Origin: Clostridium sp. CAG:354_28_25
GTDB lineage: Bacteria > Bacillota > Clostridia > TANB77 > CAG-508
Assembly: GCA_001915925.1 (NCBI GenBank)
Contig: MNRL01000012.1
Coordinates: 1 to 59,983, forward strand
Length of the DNA stretch: 59,983 bases
Direction: 5' to 3'
Shown: positions 59,953 to 59,983 of the stretch, in pieces
Numbering within the stretch: the stretch's first letter is position 1
Layout: every line of letters begins with the position of its first letter
Made by a program: the position numbers and the translations under genes
Notes under the pieces: model-generated
The model's database searches: none
The model's input: the letters and a program-made list of their open reading frames with translations, nothing else
Told to the model about the DNA's origin: nothing

Positions 59953-59983
59953 GCAAGGGTTACAAAGATTTGTAGCACCTTGC
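59953..59983 (+). terminator. Terminator hairpin after tuf, cut by the window end
   Basis: GCAAGG..TACAAA pairs with TTTGTA..CCTTGC; any T-run lies beyond the window. Confidence 0.6.

Overview
The window is a stretch of AT-rich chromosome from an endospore-forming Clostridia-type Firmicute, probably an uncultured gut lineage. Support for this: A/T-ending codons throughout, strong AGGAGG ribosome-binding sites, sigma-A promoters with 17-base spacers, a cwlD-type cortex amidase, a PASTA-containing SpoVD/FtsI-type PBP beside murE, Spo0A-like boxes, a monofunctional GT51 enzyme, RNase J, and ThyX in place of ThyA. No CRISPR array, prophage module or complete IS element was seen.

Layout. 1-1745: start of a leftward gene, a UgtP-like glycolipid glycosyltransferase, and a leftward tRNA-Gly/tRNA-Cys unit. 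1.9-5.4 kb: aspS, a ParE/RelE-type toxin-antitoxin pair that appears to sit inside the old aspS terminator, and cwlD. 5.5-14.9 kb: a 2663-residue cyclic-glucan-synthase-like protein, a small membrane-anchored protein and thyX. 15-20.8 kb: an orphan gene, RNase J with a long leader, gltX and an MscS channel. 21-26.6 kb: an NAD block (nadD, nadE, a PTS-IIC-like permease, the regulator nrtR, pncB), with matching palindromic operators at the nadD and pncB promoters. 26.7-43.8 kb: a HAD phosphatase, GT51, then a dcw cluster (mraZ, rsmH, ftsL, then spoVD/ftsI, murE, mraY, ftsW, murG) split by about 6 kb holding an orphan gene, a glycosyltransferase, a GH3 beta-glucosidase and a HAD phosphatase. 43.8-54.2 kb: three uncharacterised genes, a Spo0A-box-preceded small gene, topA, a SWIM/SNF2 helicase, trmFO and a leftward coiled-coil operon. 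54.3-60 kb: two small membrane-protein genes and the str operon (rpsL, rpsG, fusA, tuf).

Most striking observation: four conserved genes (cwlD, pncB, mraZ, rsmH) are each broken by exactly one extra C. In every case that C is the first base of an in-frame CGG codon followed by a base that makes GGN (Gly) in the +1 frame. Skipping the C restores the conserved Gly and gives family-typical lengths of 237, 478, 143 and 309 residues. By eye I found no other in-frame CGG in any AT-rich housekeeping gene of the window. This suggests CGG is unassigned or very slowly decoded here and that CGGN is passed by +1 frameshifting or read as a four-base Gly codon. The opposing fact is that five accessory genes of higher G+C carry eight in-frame CGG codons and stay open.

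Other themes: a self-contained NrtR-NAD regulon; two families of short palindromic REP-like repeats, one placed directly at stop codons; and a set of monocistronic, higher-G+C orphan genes, each with its own promoter and terminator, scattered between housekeeping operons.
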